This document shows, one piece after another, positions 43,906 to 53,372 of a stretch of DNA of 64,000 bases. The stretch comes from Paenibacillus sp. MAHUQ-63. GTDB lineage: Bacteria > Bacillota > Bacilli > Paenibacillales > NBRC-103111. The stretch lies in NCBI RefSeq assembly GCF_028765165.1, contig NZ_JARADB010000003.1:1436042-1500041 (forward strand), given 5' to 3'. The position numbers and the translations under genes are program-made. The notes beneath the pieces are model-generated. The model did no database searches, was not told the DNA's origin, and saw only the letters and a list, made by a program, of their open reading frames with translations. Position 1 is the stretch's first letter. Each line of letters opens with the position of its first letter.

Positions 43906-44295
43906 GTGAACCCTATGCGATCGGTCAGTCAGGTTCGAATAACATCTCCTTTATTTTCCGGGCTTGTGTATTCATTAAGCATGATGACAATTGGGACAAT
44001 AGTTACATCTTTGTTTTTGCTGCTAACGAGCACACAAGAAAGTTCCTTGCATACGCTAACTACGATCATCCATGCCGTTTCTTTGTTTATCGGAGGCTGG
44101 GTGTCGGGCAAAAGAGCCGAAACACGCGGTTGGTATCATGGGGGACTCGTCGGTATTGTGTATTTCATCCTTATTTTTTTGGTAGGCTTCCTTGCATTTG
44201 ACGCTGGCTTAAACCTGCAATCCCTTCAGTTGCTGGGCATTCTTTTCGCATCTGGCGCGCTCGGCGGCGTCTTGGGTGTCAATACGAAAAAATAA
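43906..44295 (+). CDS. TIGR04086 family membrane protein (YrzE-like)
   Basis: A 129-residue protein with four TM helices: GLVYSLSMMTIGTIVTSLFLLL, LTTIIHAVSLFIGGWVSGKRA, GLVGIVYFILIFLVGFLA and LLGILFASGALGGVLGVN. These match TIGR04086. In B. subtilis yrzE stands next to yajC, in keeping with this position. The GTG at 43906 has AAAGG 10 bases upstream; starts at 43897 or 43915 are possible. Function unknown. Confidence 0.82.
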   Translation: MNPMRSVSQVRITSPLFSGLVYSLSMMTIGTIVTSLFLLLTSTQESSLHTLTTIIHAVSLFIGGWVSGKRAETRGWYHGGLVGIVYFILIFLVGFLAFDAGLNLQSLQLLGILFASGALGGVLGVNTKK

Positions 44296-44333
44296 GTCGT
44301 TTCCGTGAAAATATCACTATCCCCCTATGGTTG

Positions 44334-44342
44334 TGGTATAAT
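44334..44342 (+). promoter_or_regulatory. Extended -10 promoter before the PAP2 gene
   Basis: TGGTATAAT gives a TGnTATAAT extended -10 with no good -35. The ATG of the PAP2 gene is 48 bases on. Confidence 0.5.
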
Positions 44343-44389
44343 ACTATAGTTATATTCGCAATAATTTCCAATATTAGGGGGAAAGCACC

Positions 44390-45229
44390 ATGAGTCCGTT
44401 TCAGTCTATGACGCATGCAACGGTCTATATAGTCATTACAGTCATTGCCTTTCTAATTGCCGCCTCACGCAAAAATCCATTCGCTATAGCCGGAAGCTTC
44501 GTTCATGAAATATTCACTTCACGCAAATATTTGCTCCACTTCGTCGCGCTGATTACGATCCTCTTTTTCAACAAGGTTGAGATGTGGGTGGAGAAAAGAA
44601 TAAATTATAAAGCTGATTTTACCAAATCGATCTACAGTATCGAAGGCAACTTCGTGTCATCGATCCAACATTTCTTCCATAACGATACATTAACCATGAT
44701 CAGCAGCTATTTTTATGTCGTCGTTTTCCCGTCCGTTATGATTGCTTCCATCGCACTATATACATTCAAGAAAGATTTCAAATTATTCTACGCCGTTTGT
44801 TACGCGCTAATGTTCAATTACATGATCGCGATTCCGTTCTACCTGTTCTTCCCGGTCAACGAGGTTTGGGCTTTCCACCCTTCGGTGAAGCTGCTCATCC
44901 TTGACGTGTTCCCGACCTTCGAGCAGGATTACCGGCCGCTGTCCGGACTGGATAACTGCTTCCCAAGCTTGCATACGTCGATTTCCGTATCGATGGCCGT
45001 CATAGCGGTCAAGAGCCGCAACGCTTTCTGGAAAGTGTTCGTACCGATCTCTTCCGCCTTCATCATCTTCACCATCTTCTACTTGGGCATCCATTGGTTA
45101 TCCGATATGTGCGCCGGTGTCGTACTTGGTGTGGTGGCTGCCAGATTGGGACTGCGAATCGCAGAGGGGCGTCTCGTGCTTGGCGAGCAGGCGCTGCTTA
45201 AGCGGTCGTTCAAGAACAACGAACTTTAA
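44390..45229 (+). CDS. PAP2 superfamily membrane phosphatase
   Basis: A 279-residue protein with six or more TM helices and the PAP2/inositolphosphotransferase-type motifs CFPSLHTSISVSMAV and YLGIHWLSDMCAGVVLG, which carry the catalytic His residues. Such enzymes dephosphorylate lipid phosphates or transfer head groups; the substrate is unknown. GGGGG lies 8 bases before the ATG. A terminator follows the stop. Confidence 0.88.
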   Translation: MSPFQSMTHATVYIVITVIAFLIAASRKNPFAIAGSFVHEIFTSRKYLLHFVALITILFFNKVEMWVEKRINYKADFTKSIYSIEGNFVSSIQHFFHNDTLTMISSYFYVVVFPSVMIASIALYTFKKDFKLFYAVCYALMFNYMIAIPFYLFFPVNEVWAFHPSVKLLILDVFPTFEQDYRPLSGLDNCFPSLHTSISVSMAVIAVKSRNAFWKVFVPISSAFIIFTIFYLGIHWLSDMCAGVVLGVVAARLGLRIAEGRLVLGEQALLKRSFKNNEL

Positions 45230-45242
45230 TCGTAAAGCAAAT

Positions 45243-45277
45243 AAAAAGCGAGAGCCTGAGAAGGTTCTCGCTTTTTT
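45243..45277. terminator. Bidirectional terminator between PAP2 gene and yajC
   Basis: AAAAAGCGAGAGCC and GGTTCTCGCTTTTTT form a long stem, U-rich on both strands. Confidence 0.88.
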
Positions 45278-45281
45278 GATT

Positions 45282-45599
45282 TTATTCCTTAGCTGCCGTC
45301 GATTGAGAAACGGAGTTGATGGCAGAACGATCGAACGTCATTTTCGTTGCGTCGTTTACACGAAGCACGCAAATATCGTCGGTGATTTCCATGATCGTGC
45401 CGTGAAGACCGCCAATGGTAACGACCTTATCCCCTTTTTTCAAGCCGCCTAGCATTTGATTGCGAGTTTTCTGTCTTTTTTGCTGTGGACGAATAAGTAA
45501 GAAGTAGAGAACTACAAACATGAGCACGAGCGGCCCGTATGTATACAAATATCCTACAGCGCCTGTATCCGCAGTTGTAGTTTCAGCCAATAGAAACAT
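45282..45599 (-). CDS. yajC: Preprotein translocase subunit YajC
   Basis: A 105-residue YajC: one TM helix (GPLVLMFVVLYFLLIRPQQK) followed by the family core MLGGLKKGDKVVTIGGLHGTI. It associates with SecDF. It follows tgt by 15 bp in the usual queA-tgt-yajC order. Confidence 0.96.
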   Translation of the reverse strand: MFLLAETTTADTGAVGYLYTYGPLVLMFVVLYFLLIRPQQKRQKTRNQMLGGLKKGDKVVTIGGLHGTIMEITDDICVLRVNDATKMTFDRSAINSVSQSTAAKE

Positions 45600-45614
45600 A
45601 GGTATCCTCCTTTC

Positions 45615-46754
45615 TTAAAATCCTCTTTCATTATCATTCAGCCCGTAGCTGGCAAAGAATTCATCGCGGAAATCCAGCAAGCGGTCTTCCTGGATGGCGG
45701 CTCTGACATCGCGCATGAGCTGAAGCAGAAAGTGAAGGTTATGAATGGTCGTCAAACGGATTCCGAACGTTTCATCCGCTTTCAACAAATGACGAATGTA
45801 AGCCCTGCTGTAATTCGTGCACGTATAGCAAGAGCATTTGGGATCCAACGGACCGAAATCGGTCGCATTCTTCGCATTGCGAATGACCAGCCTGCCTTCG
45901 CTTGTCATGCATGTCCCATTTCTGGCGATCCGGGTCGGCAGCACGCAATCGAACATATCGATTCCGCGAATGGCGCCCTCAATCAACGCATCCGGTGAGC
46001 CTACCCCCATCAGGTAACGGGGTTTGTTCGCCGGCATCAAAGGTGCTGTATAGTCTAGCACTTCGTACATCAAATGCTTAGGCTCGCCAACACTCAATCC
46101 ACCAATAGCATACCCCGGGAAATCCATGGAAGTCAACTGCTCCGCGCTCATTCTGCGCAGGTCCTCGTACATGCCCCCTTGAATGATCGCGAACAATCCT
46201 TGATCTTCGGGCCGGCTATGACTCTGCAGGCAGCGCTCCGCCCAACGGGTCGTACGCTCCAGCGACTTCTTCACATAATCATACTCTGCCGGAAACGGCG
46301 GGCATTCATCGAAAGCCATCATGATATCAGAGCCCAGCGCATTCTGAATCTCCATCGCCACTTCGGGAGAAAGAAACAGCTTGTCCCCGTTGAGGTGGGA
46401 TTTGAACGTCACGCCTTCTTCCGTTATTTTCCGCATGTTGCTTAAACTGAATACTTGGAAGCCGCCGCTATCCGTAAGAATCGGACGATCCCAGTTCATG
46501 AATTTGTGCAGTCCGCCCGCGGCTTTCACAATATCATGTCCGGGACGAATGAACAGATGGTACGTATTGCTCAATATAATTTGAGCGTCCATCGTTTTCA
46601 ATTCCTCCGGGCTCATCGTTTTCACCGTCGCCTGGGTGCCGACCGGCATAAAAGCCGGCGTCTCGATGACACCGTGCGGGGTATGGACCCGGCCCAAACG
46701 GGCTCCGGATTGTTTACAAGTTTTAATCGGTTCGTACGTTACCGCTGCTGCCAC
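45615..46754 (-). CDS. tgt: tRNA-guanine transglycosylase (queuosine)
   Basis: A 379-residue bacterial Tgt that swaps G34 for preQ1. Seen are QIILSNTYHLFIRPG, the catalytic-site region ILTDSGGFQVFSL, GGLSVGEPKHLMYEVLDY, the nucleophile Asp region FDCVLPTRIARNGT and the zinc ligands CSCYTC plus a later His. The GTG at 46754 is preferred, with AGGA about 10 bases upstream, and gives nearly the B. subtilis length (381); a GTG at 46763 touches that site. It follows queA by 17 bp. Confidence 0.97.
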   Translation of the reverse strand: MAAAVTYEPIKTCKQSGARLGRVHTPHGVIETPAFMPVGTQATVKTMSPEELKTMDAQIILSNTYHLFIRPGHDIVKAAGGLHKFMNWDRPILTDSGGFQVFSLSNMRKITEEGVTFKSHLNGDKLFLSPEVAMEIQNALGSDIMMAFDECPPFPAEYDYVKKSLERTTRWAERCLQSHSRPEDQGLFAIIQGGMYEDLRRMSAEQLTSMDFPGYAIGGLSVGEPKHLMYEVLDYTAPLMPANKPRYLMGVGSPDALIEGAIRGIDMFDCVLPTRIARNGTCMTSEGRLVIRNAKNATDFGPLDPKCSCYTCTNYSRAYIRHLLKADETFGIRLTTIHNLHFLLQLMRDVRAAIQEDRLLDFRDEFFASYGLNDNERGF

Positions 46755-46771
46755 TACATCCACTTCCTATT

Positions 46772-47839
46772 CTAATAAATAAACATTGCATCCCCGAAGC
46801 TGAAGAAACGATACCGCTCTTTCACCGCTTCCTCGTAGGCCCGCATGATGTGGGTTCTGCCGGCCAACGCGCTGATCAACATCAGCAAGGTCGACTTGGG
46901 CAGATGGAAATTCGTCAATAAAGCGTCCACGACGCCGAAGGTGTAACCGGGATATATAAAGATGCTGGTCCATCCTTGCGACGGTTGGATTTCCGCTCCG
47001 GCTCCCGCCTGCTCACGACTCAATCCGGCAGCCGTTTCCAGCGTTCTCGCGGAAGTGGTGCCTACGGCGATGACGCGCTTGCCGCTGGCCTTGGTCTCGT
47101 TAATGGCTTGCGCCGTTTCCGGCGAGAGAATATAATACTCCGCGTGCATTTGATGCTCTTCGACGGTATCGACGGACACCGGCCGGAACGTGCCTAATCC
47201 GACATGAAGAGTGATGAAGGCGAGTCGGATTCCTTTGGCCTGCAGCTTCTGCAAATAAGGTTCCGTGAAGTGCAAGCCCGCCGTCGGCGCAGCCGCCGAG
47301 CCTTCATGCTTCGCATAAACGGTTTGATAACGTTCCCTCTCGGGCAGCTGTTCCTTGATATAAGGAGGCAGCGGCATTTCGCCCAGCTTATCCAAGATTT
47401 CGTTGAAGATGCCCTTGTAGGTGAATTGCAGGACGCGAGCGCCCATCTCGCCGACTTCCACAACCTCCGCCGTTAACAGTGGAGCGCCGACATCTCCCTC
47501 ATCTTTGCCGAAAATGGCTACGGCACCAAGCTGCATCCGCTTCCCAGGCTTAACAAGCGCCTCCCAGCGGTCTTCGCCCAGCTGCTTGAGCAGCAGGAGC
47601 TCCACCTTCGCCCCGGTGTCTTTCTTCACGCCAAAGAGCCGTGCTGGAATGACCCGCGTGTCGTTCATCACGAGTAAATCCCCGGCTTCCATGTAATCGA
47701 TCAACTGCTCGAACGTACGATGGCCGATTTCTCCGGTTTCTTTGTTCAAGGTAAGCAGCCTGGACGCCGTGCGGTCAAGCAGCGGCGTCTGGGCAATCAA
47801 TGATTCAGGTAGGTCAAAATCAAATGCTTGTACATCCAT
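46772..47839 (-). CDS. queA: S-adenosylmethionine:tRNA ribosyltransferase-isomerase
   Basis: A 355-residue QueA that builds epoxyqueuosine from preQ1-tRNA and SAM. The conserved blocks FDLPESLIAQTPL, NDTRVIPARLFG, GSAAAPTAGLHFTE and LHVGLGTFRPV and the late TNFHLPKSTLLMLISALAG are all present. Context is queA-tgt-yajC. The SD is weak (AAGGA 14 bases before the ATG). Confidence 0.97.
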   Translation of the reverse strand: MDVQAFDFDLPESLIAQTPLLDRTASRLLTLNKETGEIGHRTFEQLIDYMEAGDLLVMNDTRVIPARLFGVKKDTGAKVELLLLKQLGEDRWEALVKPGKRMQLGAVAIFGKDEGDVGAPLLTAEVVEVGEMGARVLQFTYKGIFNEILDKLGEMPLPPYIKEQLPERERYQTVYAKHEGSAAAPTAGLHFTEPYLQKLQAKGIRLAFITLHVGLGTFRPVSVDTVEEHQMHAEYYILSPETAQAINETKASGKRVIAVGTTSARTLETAAGLSREQAGAGAEIQPSQGWTSIFIYPGYTFGVVDALLTNFHLPKSTLLMLISALAGRTHIMRAYEEAVKERYRFFSFGDAMFIY

Positions 47840-47849
47840 GAGTGTGTAT

Positions 47850-50048
47850 TCATTCCTTAGTTATGTTGACTCCAGCGTAATAGGTCTGAAGTATTTTTTT
47901 GTAATCATACCCTTGTTCGGCAAAGCCTCTCGCGCCCCACTGGGACATGCCGAGTCCGTGTCCGAAGCCCGTGCCGCGAAACACGAACGTCTTGTTCGGG
48001 CCAGCAGGCTGTACGCTGCCGGTTGCCGGCTTATCGGCCGGTTGATCCGCCGGTTTGGAGATTCCTCCCGTACCTAAGGCCGATAAATCCGATTTCTTCA
48101 GTGCCGTCGGTTGAGACTGGCCGCCTGAAAGCACATAGACCGAATCGCCGTCAGGCGCGTTCGTCTGTGAGCTTCCCGCTCCGACAATCGCCAGTTGGCT
48201 TGCTTCCGGGCTATTACCAGTATAACTTCCTGCTCCTTCAATTTCAAACCGTGTGCTCGGCAATCCGCCAAGCGCCGTGCGCAGCGCATCCGGATACGGC
48301 ACTTTCACGACAATGCCATTCGCCTTCAGCTCCGTAACTCTGCCGGAAGGACCGCGTTTCGAAATTTCCAGCGACTGCAGCTCCCCGTTTACCACAGCCC
48401 CTGCAGCGGCTAATTTGCTTTTGATTTCTGCCGCCGTATAAGGGCCTCTGATCCAGGAATAGGCATTGGATTCTTTCTCCTGACCGAGAATGACGACTTT
48501 CTCTTTGGCCGCGAGTTGATCGATGGCCGGATTAGCCACATTATCCACATATGGCGCCAGACGCACGTTGACTCCCGGTTCCGTGGCTTCATAATACGAA
48601 GTTCCGTCCTTGTTCTTCTGGCCGGTATCTTTCAAATATAAAGCGGAGACATACCCCGCCCGTCCGTCGGCCAATTGAACGCGGTACCACGTCGCTTTGC
48701 CTTTCTCCGCGCCTTCATCCGGGCTTGGCACTGCGCGCAAATAATTGACCGGATTGCCCCAAACCTCGGAAGGATCGGCGGTCATTCCGCCGGAATTGGA
48801 AGAAAAGACAGGAGAGATAAGGCCGCTGCTATCGGAAATCACTTCATCCTTCGTAGCATCCACCGCTTGATTGCCTGCGGCAAACTCTCTCTGGACGCCA
48901 TAGTAAGCTTGGTCCAGTGTCGTATCCGTCACTTGCGCGATCTCATACTTGTCCCCTTGCTTAATGGCAAACGTCCGCGCTGCAACGGCTTGAGCTTTCA
49001 ACGCTTCGGCAGGCCATCCCGCGCTCAGCTCGGATCCGAGGACGCCGTATAAATAGGCTTCCATCGGTACTTCATTCACAAGCGCCAATTTGTTCTGGTA
49101 TGTACTGATTTCCATGTCCCCGCGATATTTGCGGTCCGCCTTCTCTTTCACACCGATCATTTCACCCTTGGGGTGGACCAGCGTTTTCTGCTGCCCGGCT
49201 CCTGCGGCGAAATGTGGAATTGGATCCGCACCGTTCGCAGATGCCGTTACATCCCCCCGGCGAATAAGATAGGCTGACTTCGTATCCGCCGCTTGCAACG
49301 GAACGCCGGGAACCGCTTGCTGGGCCGTCTGCTTCACGGCTTCCAGCTGTGCGGCAGTCGCTTCGCTGCCTACCCATACGCCGTACGCCGGCTTGCCCGC
49401 CGCATCCTCCTGCACGGCGAGATCCGCCTGAATGCCGGCACCGGCGTATACGGCCGCCTGCTGCAATGCCGCAGCCTCCGTCGGGTACGTGCCCGCGCTC
49501 AAATGGAACGGCCCTGTCATCACCGGCGGAGCCGACTTCGTCAAGGCGGCAACCGTCCCGTCTTTCAGCGCCCCGGCTGCGGCGCTTTCGGCCGCCTCCT
49601 TGGAGGCATAGCTGCCGTAGAATACTTGATAAACGGTTCGGCCTTGTTTCACACGGCTTATCACGTAGGCATCGCCTGACAGAGTAGCCAGCTTGGCATG
49701 GAGCGTTTTGGCAGCGGTATAATCGGCCGTCTCCAGCATCATTGCGCCGTACTGGTCCAGCGACATCCGAAGGGTGGTGTCCGGTGCGCTTAGCCACAGC
49801 TTCTCGGGAGCGCCTGCTGCGCTGCGCACGCTGACGTCCATTCCGCCTGCGGAGCTAAGCGTCACTACGCCTTCTAGCAATTTGTATTTGGCAGAGTCTA
49901 TGAATAAAGCGACGCGAACTTCATCCAAATGTTTGATTCCCGCCGCGTAGGCAGAGGGATTAAGCCCCGGGGCAGTTCCTAACAGTAATGCGGCTGTCGT
50001 GAGCAACGCCATTGTCTTCGGGGCCAGCAGCTTTCTTATCGGTTTCAT
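47850..50048 (-). CDS. SpoIID/LytB domain protein with SPOR-like and SH3-like parts
   Basis: A 732-residue secreted protein with a signal peptide (residues 1-35, ending near AYAAG). SPOR-like repeats (YQVFYGSYASKEAAESAAAG) precede a SpoIID domain (VPMEAYLYGVLGSELSAGWP with the key Glu; AVAARTFAI). About 90-170 residues of SH3-like sequence (TWYRVQLADGRAGYVSALYL, GVNVRLAPYVDNV) interrupt it before the closing GTGFGHGLGMSQWGARGFA. SpoIID is a lytic transglycosylase used in engulfment; this protein is much longer than SpoIID itself. It lies between queA and ruvB. Confidence 0.88.
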   Translation of the reverse strand: MKPIRKLLAPKTMALLTTAALLLGTAPGLNPSAYAAGIKHLDEVRVALFIDSAKYKLLEGVVTLSSAGGMDVSVRSAAGAPEKLWLSAPDTTLRMSLDQYGAMMLETADYTAAKTLHAKLATLSGDAYVISRVKQGRTVYQVFYGSYASKEAAESAAAGALKDGTVAALTKSAPPVMTGPFHLSAGTYPTEAAALQQAAVYAGAGIQADLAVQEDAAGKPAYGVWVGSEATAAQLEAVKQTAQQAVPGVPLQAADTKSAYLIRRGDVTASANGADPIPHFAAGAGQQKTLVHPKGEMIGVKEKADRKYRGDMEISTYQNKLALVNEVPMEAYLYGVLGSELSAGWPAEALKAQAVAARTFAIKQGDKYEIAQVTDTTLDQAYYGVQREFAAGNQAVDATKDEVISDSSGLISPVFSSNSGGMTADPSEVWGNPVNYLRAVPSPDEGAEKGKATWYRVQLADGRAGYVSALYLKDTGQKNKDGTSYYEATEPGVNVRLAPYVDNVANPAIDQLAAKEKVVILGQEKESNAYSWIRGPYTAAEIKSKLAAAGAVVNGELQSLEISKRGPSGRVTELKANGIVVKVPYPDALRTALGGLPSTRFEIEGAGSYTGNSPEASQLAIVGAGSSQTNAPDGDSVYVLSGGQSQPTALKKSDLSALGTGGISKPADQPADKPATGSVQPAGPNKTFVFRGTGFGHGLGMSQWGARGFAEQGYDYKKILQTYYAGVNITKE

Positions 50049-50154
50049 TCGACAATAGTTCCTTTCCTTATGCAGCATTCTACTAAGTTAGACTCTATCA
50101 TGTTGCAGAAGTTTTGTTTAGTAGAATAATAAAATAAGGCTGCGCCCTCCGTGA

Positions 50155-50182
50155 AAGCGAAAGAGGAGCCCGCCGGCTCCTC
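50155..50182 (-). terminator. Terminator after ruvB
   Basis: GAGGAGCC / GGCTCCTC with a 4-base loop on the minus strand, followed by the moderately T-rich TTTCGCTTT. Confidence 0.6.
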
Positions 50183-50192
50183 CCTTACGTCT

Positions 50193-51203
50193 TCATGACT
50201 TCTGTTCCGGCACCGGCAAGCCCAGGTGCTGGTACGCCTGCGGCGTCACGATTCGCCCTCTCGGCGTACGCTGCAGAAACCCGATCTGCAGCAAATACGG
50301 CTCATAGACGTCCTCGATCGTCTGGCTCTCCTCGCCGATCGTGGCGGCAATCGTCTCCAGCCCGACAGGACCGCCCTGGAAGCTCTGGATGATCGCCCGC
50401 AGCATCTTATGGTCGATCTCGTCCAGACCCAGGTCGTCGATCTGGATGCGCTTCAGCGCCTCTCGGGCGATGTCGAGCGTAATGATGCCATCGCCCTTCA
50501 CCTGCGCGAAATCGCGCACCCGCTTCAGCAGGCGGTTGGCGATCCGCGGCGTTCCGCGCGAGCGCATGCCGATCTCGCGCGCCGCTTCGCCGACGATGCC
50601 GACCTGCAAAATGTCGGCCGTTCGGGAGACGATGTAGGTGAGCTCCTCCACCGTATAGAACTCCAGCCGGGAGACGACGCCGAAGCGGTCGCGCAGCGGC
50701 GCAGACAGCAGGCCGACGCGCGTCGTCGCGCCGACCAGCGTGAACGCCGGCAAGTCCAGCCGCACCGAGCGGGCGCTCGGCCCCTTGCCGATGATAATGT
50801 CAAGGGCAAAATCCTCCATCGCCGGATACAGCACCTCTTCCACCGTACGGTGGAGGCGGTGAATCTCGTCGATGAAGAGCACGTCGCCCTCCTGCAAATT
50901 CGTCAGGATGGCGGCCAAATCGCCCGGGCGCTCAATCGCAGGACCGGACGTGGTCCGGATGTTCACGCCCAGCTCATTGGCGATGATGTTCGACAGCGTC
51001 GTCTTGCCCAGCCCCGGCGGTCCGTACAGCAGCACGTGATCCAGCGCTTCCTTGCGCATTTTGGCCGCTTCGATATAAATCTTGAGGTTCTCCTTCGCTT
51101 GTCTCTGGCCGATATATTCAGCCAAATAACGAGGGCGCAGGCTGTACTCAATGGCGCTGTCCTCCATCATCAAATTAGCCGATATAATCCGGTCATTCTC
51201 CAT
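50193..51203 (-). CDS. ruvB: Holliday junction branch migration helicase RuvB
   Basis: A 336-residue AAA+ motor of RuvAB. Walker A is GPPGLGKTTLSN, Walker B is LFIDEIHRL, sensor 1 is LVGATTRVGLLSAPLRDRFG (with the Arg finger), and the C-terminal winged helix includes GLETIAATIGEE. GAGGAGG precedes the ATG. A 131-bp gap separates it from ruvA; it holds a small hairpin (AAAGCTTTCC / GGAAAGCT) just upstream of the SD. Confidence 0.98.
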   Translation of the reverse strand: MENDRIISANLMMEDSAIEYSLRPRYLAEYIGQRQAKENLKIYIEAAKMRKEALDHVLLYGPPGLGKTTLSNIIANELGVNIRTTSGPAIERPGDLAAILTNLQEGDVLFIDEIHRLHRTVEEVLYPAMEDFALDIIIGKGPSARSVRLDLPAFTLVGATTRVGLLSAPLRDRFGVVSRLEFYTVEELTYIVSRTADILQVGIVGEAAREIGMRSRGTPRIANRLLKRVRDFAQVKGDGIITLDIAREALKRIQIDDLGLDEIDHKMLRAIIQSFQGGPVGLETIAATIGEESQTIEDVYEPYLLQIGFLQRTPRGRIVTPQAYQHLGLPVPEQKS

Positions 51204-51334
51204 GGTGATCCTCCTCAGAGCTTTCCGCAGGAAAGCTTTCTTCGTCGATATGAACGACTTTACTTCACATCAACCTTGATAAACCGTACGTCCCTAAGGG
51301 CCGGCGTTATCGTTTATTCTAGGTAAGCAGCTGC

Positions 51335-51967
51335 TTAACTCATCGTATATAAAGCCTGCAGCGCATGCTTCATCAATACATCTACGGAATCCGAAGGATT
51401 GGCCTTCGGCTTCACCTGCAGCCAAGCGCGGTCGGCTTCCGCCTCCGTATAACCGAGTGTCATGAGCGCTTCCTTCGCTTCCGCCCACACCGAGCTGCCT
51501 TCCGTAATTTGGGCCGAGCCTACAACGCTTAACGCCACCGCAGCCTCAGGGCTCGAGAAGGTCACAGATCCTAATTTGTCCTTGAGGTCCAAAATAATCC
51601 GTTGAGCCGTCTTCTTGCCGATGCCGGGAAGCTTCGTTAGGAAAGCCAAATTCTCTTGGGAGATCGCCAAGATCACGGCTTCCGGCTTCCCGCCGGCGGC
51701 GAGGATGCCTAGAGCAACCTTGGGCCCGATGCCCGTCACATCCAGCAGCAGCCGGAACAAAGCTTGCTCATCGCGCGATGTAAAGCCGAACAGCAAATGC
51801 GCATCTTCACGCACATGGTAATGCGTGTACAACGTTACATCTTCATGCTCCGCATGCGGGAGGGCATACGGGTTCGGACAAAACACGCGGTAGCCCACGC
51901 CATTCACATCCAGCACCGCATACTCGCTCTCCCTTAGCGCAACTTTCCCTCGTAAGAAATCTATCAT
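51335..51967 (-). CDS. ruvA: Holliday junction DNA helicase subunit RuvA
   Basis: A 210-residue RuvA: an N-terminal OB fold (MIDFLRGKVALRESEYAVLDVNG starts it), two helix-hairpin-helix motifs (LLDVTGIGPKVALGIL and LTKLPGIGKKTAQRIILDL) and a C-terminal UBA-like domain that contacts RuvB. It overlaps ruvC by 4 bp (ATGA). Confidence 0.97.
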   Translation of the reverse strand: MIDFLRGKVALRESEYAVLDVNGVGYRVFCPNPYALPHAEHEDVTLYTHYHVREDAHLLFGFTSRDEQALFRLLLDVTGIGPKVALGILAAGGKPEAVILAISQENLAFLTKLPGIGKKTAQRIILDLKDKLGSVTFSSPEAAVALSVVGSAQITEGSSVWAEAKEALMTLGYTEAEADRAWLQVKPKANPSDSVDVLMKHALQALYTMS

Positions 51968-52467
51968 CTTTTTCTAACCTCATTTATTCTAGATTGCAAA
52001 GCAGAAGAATGCGCATGGCAAATCGCGATCGCAAGAGCATCTGCCACATCATCGGGCTTCGGCACCTGGGACAGCTTGAGCAAAATTTTGACCATTTCCT
52101 GAACCTGATGTTTCTCGGCATTCCCGTAACCGACAACCGACTGCTTCACTTGAAGCGGCGTATACTCCGCAATCGGCAGCCCCGCCTGTACGCCGGCAAG
52201 AATCATGACGCCCCGGGCTTGCCCCACGGTGAACGCCGTCGTCACGTTGCGGTTAAAAAACAGTTTCTCTATGGACATTGCGTCCGGTTTATACTTCTCT
52301 ATCAATTGCGTTGTAGCGTCATAGACGTCCTTAAGCCTCTGCCCCGGATCCGTATGGGCTTGCGTCTGAATCGAGCCGTATTGGACAGGAACAAGCTTAC
52401 TGCCGATCTTATCAATAAAGCCAAAGCCTACAATCGCGATCCCCGGATCAATCCCCAGAATACGCAC
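51964..52467 (-). CDS. ruvC: Holliday junction resolvase RuvC
   Basis: A 167-residue RuvC: catalytic acidic residues in ILGIDPGIAIVGFG (Asp7), SIEKLFFNRNVTTAF (Glu) and DVADALAIAICHAHS (Asp). It cuts Holliday junctions after RuvAB migration. The start is GTG with AGGAG 9 bases upstream. B. subtilis has no ruvC and uses RecU, so its presence here fits Paenibacillaceae. Confidence 0.97.
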   Translation of the reverse strand: MRILGIDPGIAIVGFGFIDKIGSKLVPVQYGSIQTQAHTDPGQRLKDVYDATTQLIEKYKPDAMSIEKLFFNRNVTTAFTVGQARGVMILAGVQAGLPIAEYTPLQVKQSVVGYGNAEKHQVQEMVKILLKLSQVPKPDDVADALAIAICHAHSSALQSRINEVRKR

Positions 52468-52531
52468 AGCATTACTCTCCTATCCTTCAAAAAAGCGAAC
52501 ATATGTAGTCATTTCTCATTATAGCAGATAA

Positions 52532-52572
52532 CAAAAAAAAGAGATAGACTCCGGTTTCCCTTCATCTACCTC
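52532..52572 (-). terminator. Terminator after bofC
   Basis: GAGGTAGA pairs with TCTATCTC (one G-U) on the minus strand, loop of 16 bases, followed by TTTTTTTT. Confidence 0.7.
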
Positions 52573-52588
52573 ATCGTATCGAACAATT

Positions 52589-53254
52589 TTACGGTGTTGT
52601 CATCGCTCTTTCCGTCTCTTCCACGGCATAATCGCTGAAAGTCGATAATACGCTATTATACTCCTCCATATCAGAGATGCGAATTCCGTCCTTCAGCTGC
52701 TGCACCGTATCCGGCGGCAAGCTGCTTTCCAAGTACTTGATATTCAGTTGAAAAAACGTCCGAATCACATTGTCTTTGTCCGGCGTTCCGTTGAACAGCG
52801 AAAGATTGCTGCTGCCGTCGATGCCAAAAACGGCTTTCTCCTTGCATGCCGGAGACAAATCCTCAATATGTTCGGTAAACGTGACATTCCCGTTAGCGCC
52901 TACGCTCAGGATCCAGTCCGGATGCTTCACCTGCATGTCAAGCAGCTGCTCCGAGCTTTGGAGACCGAGCTGGATGCGCTCTTCGCCGCACACATACGAC
53001 TTGAGCAAGTAGCTTTCTCTGCTGTCCGTAATCCGCTTCAGCACATCGGCAGCTTCCTTCAGACGCTGGTCGTCTTCCGGTGTCAGCGCGGCAATGACGG
53101 CCTGGGATGGGGAATTATCCGAACCCGGCAAATAATTCGTCGCATATAATATAGAGCCGGCCGCACCTGCAAGGAAGCACATTCCCAATGCCAACCGATT
53201 GCGTTTCCAGCGAAGCCTTCTTTTCCAATGTTTCAAAAATCGCTGTACATTCAC
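52589..53254 (-). CDS. bofC: BofC family forespore regulator
   Basis: A 221-residue protein. A basic N-terminus and one TM or signal segment (LALGMCFLAGAAGSILYATNYL) lead to an extracellular part with SYVCGEERIQLGLQSSEQLL and the BofC C-terminal domain (LSPACKEKAVFGIDGSSNLSLFNG). The two Cys residues may form a disulfide. In B. subtilis BofC restrains the SpoIVB protease and so times SigK activation. The GTG at 53254 has AAGGGG 6 bases upstream; the ATG at 53302 lacks an SD. Its place next to ruv is conserved. Confidence 0.82.
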   Translation of the reverse strand: MNVQRFLKHWKRRLRWKRNRLALGMCFLAGAAGSILYATNYLPGSDNSPSQAVIAALTPEDDQRLKEAADVLKRITDSRESYLLKSYVCGEERIQLGLQSSEQLLDMQVKHPDWILSVGANGNVTFTEHIEDLSPACKEKAVFGIDGSSNLSLFNGTPDKDNVIRTFFQLNIKYLESSLPPDTVQQLKDGIRISDMEEYNSVLSTFSDYAVEETERAMTTP

Positions 53255-53372
53255 GGGTATCCCCTTCATTCTCTTTTTTACCCGTATTGTTTCCATTTGC
53301 ATGTGGCGCTATACATCATTTACCATAAGGAGAGAATCATCAAACAATCAAGACGGACGGTGAAGCTCTATC

